Assembly (NCBI GenBank): GCA_041738275.1
Contig: JBGSQD010000264.1
Location: 1-6,083 of the forward strand
From: JACPFJ01 sp041738275
GTDB taxonomy: Bacteria > Desulfobacterota > Desulfuromonadia > Geobacterales > Pseudopelobacteraceae
DNA length: 6,083 bases
Direction of reading: 5' to 3'
Below are positions 6,023-6,083 of this stretch, one piece after another. Numbering within the stretch: position 1 is the first letter of the stretch; every line of letters starts with the position of its first letter. The notes beneath the pieces are model-generated. The model searched no databases and had not been told where the DNA came from. It saw only the letters and a list, made by a program, of their open reading frames with translations. Made by a program: the position numbers and the translations under genes.

Positions 6023-6083
6023 TTGAGAAAGGTGAATCTGGAACCCCCCACCGGCTTTGAGCCTGTGATTGAGATTAGATCCC

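Noticed and set aside
6039..6066. tRNA 3'-end-like segment on the minus strand: a T-arm-like ACAGG-CTCAAAG-CCGGT followed by GGGGGGT, T and CCA.
   Set aside because: The T-loop lacks T54 and the pyrimidine at 60, and one stem pair mismatches. The rest of a tRNA would lie outside the window, so it cannot be supported.
5924..6082. A 52-codon open frame on the minus strand reaching the right edge and ending in TAG just before the AI-2E GTG.
   Set aside because: No start is visible, a stretch this long is expected by chance fairly often, the composition is not protein-like, and a second frame is also open at the edge.
6023..6083. A short plus-strand open frame (TTG or GTG start, about 20 codons) at the right edge, with GGAG just upstream.
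   Set aside because: It is too short to judge, the spacing is poor and the GGAG belongs to the 6001-6022 dyad.

Overview
The window looks like a chromosomal segment of a Gram-negative bacterium, most likely of the Geobacter/Desulfuromonadales type. This is inferred from gene style only: a PAS-type sigma-54 activator with a typical C-terminal Fis-like helix-turn-helix, a strong -24/-12 promoter, a lipobox lipoprotein with a SGxLSPxE-type repeat, and moderate GC content. There is no rRNA or other marker to fix the taxon.

Left part (1-2675, minus strand): a sigma-54 enhancer-binding regulator gene (865-2589) lies directly upstream of a lipoprotein gene whose 3' end leaves the window (538 to <1). 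Between them is a near-perfect sigma-54 promoter (693-707), reading toward the lipoprotein, with a consensus IHF site 27 nt upstream. A second 31-nt copy of the promoter region has lost both essential dinucleotides. The layout suggests that the regulator activates the lipoprotein. However, the regulator reading frame carries one in-frame TAA (1744-1746) exactly between its PAS/coiled-coil half and its AAA+ half, while every AAA+ motif downstream is intact. It is therefore annotated as a pseudogene, probably a recent one, with reinitiation or sequencing error as alternatives.

Middle part (2676-4428, plus strand): a two-gene operon encodes a GNAT acetyltransferase and an M20-family metallohydrolase (ArgE/DapE-like). 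The two overlap by 4 nt (ATGA), so they are probably translationally coupled. The substrates are not known; an acyl-adding and an acyl/peptide-removing enzyme made together suggests one small-molecule or peptide pathway.

Right part (4429-6083): the 205-bp gap between the convergent M20 and AI-2E genes is almost filled by a 173-bp element bounded by a perfect 16-bp inverted repeat (4454-4469 / 4611-4626), with further nested dyads inside. It resembles a MITE or other palindromic repeat unit. An AI-2E family membrane protein with an unusually long charged C-terminal tail follows on the minus strand (4634-5890). Its upstream region has two mutually exclusive hairpins next to the start codon and a perfect 7-bp dyad (6001-6022). 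No gene can be supported between 5924 and the right edge.
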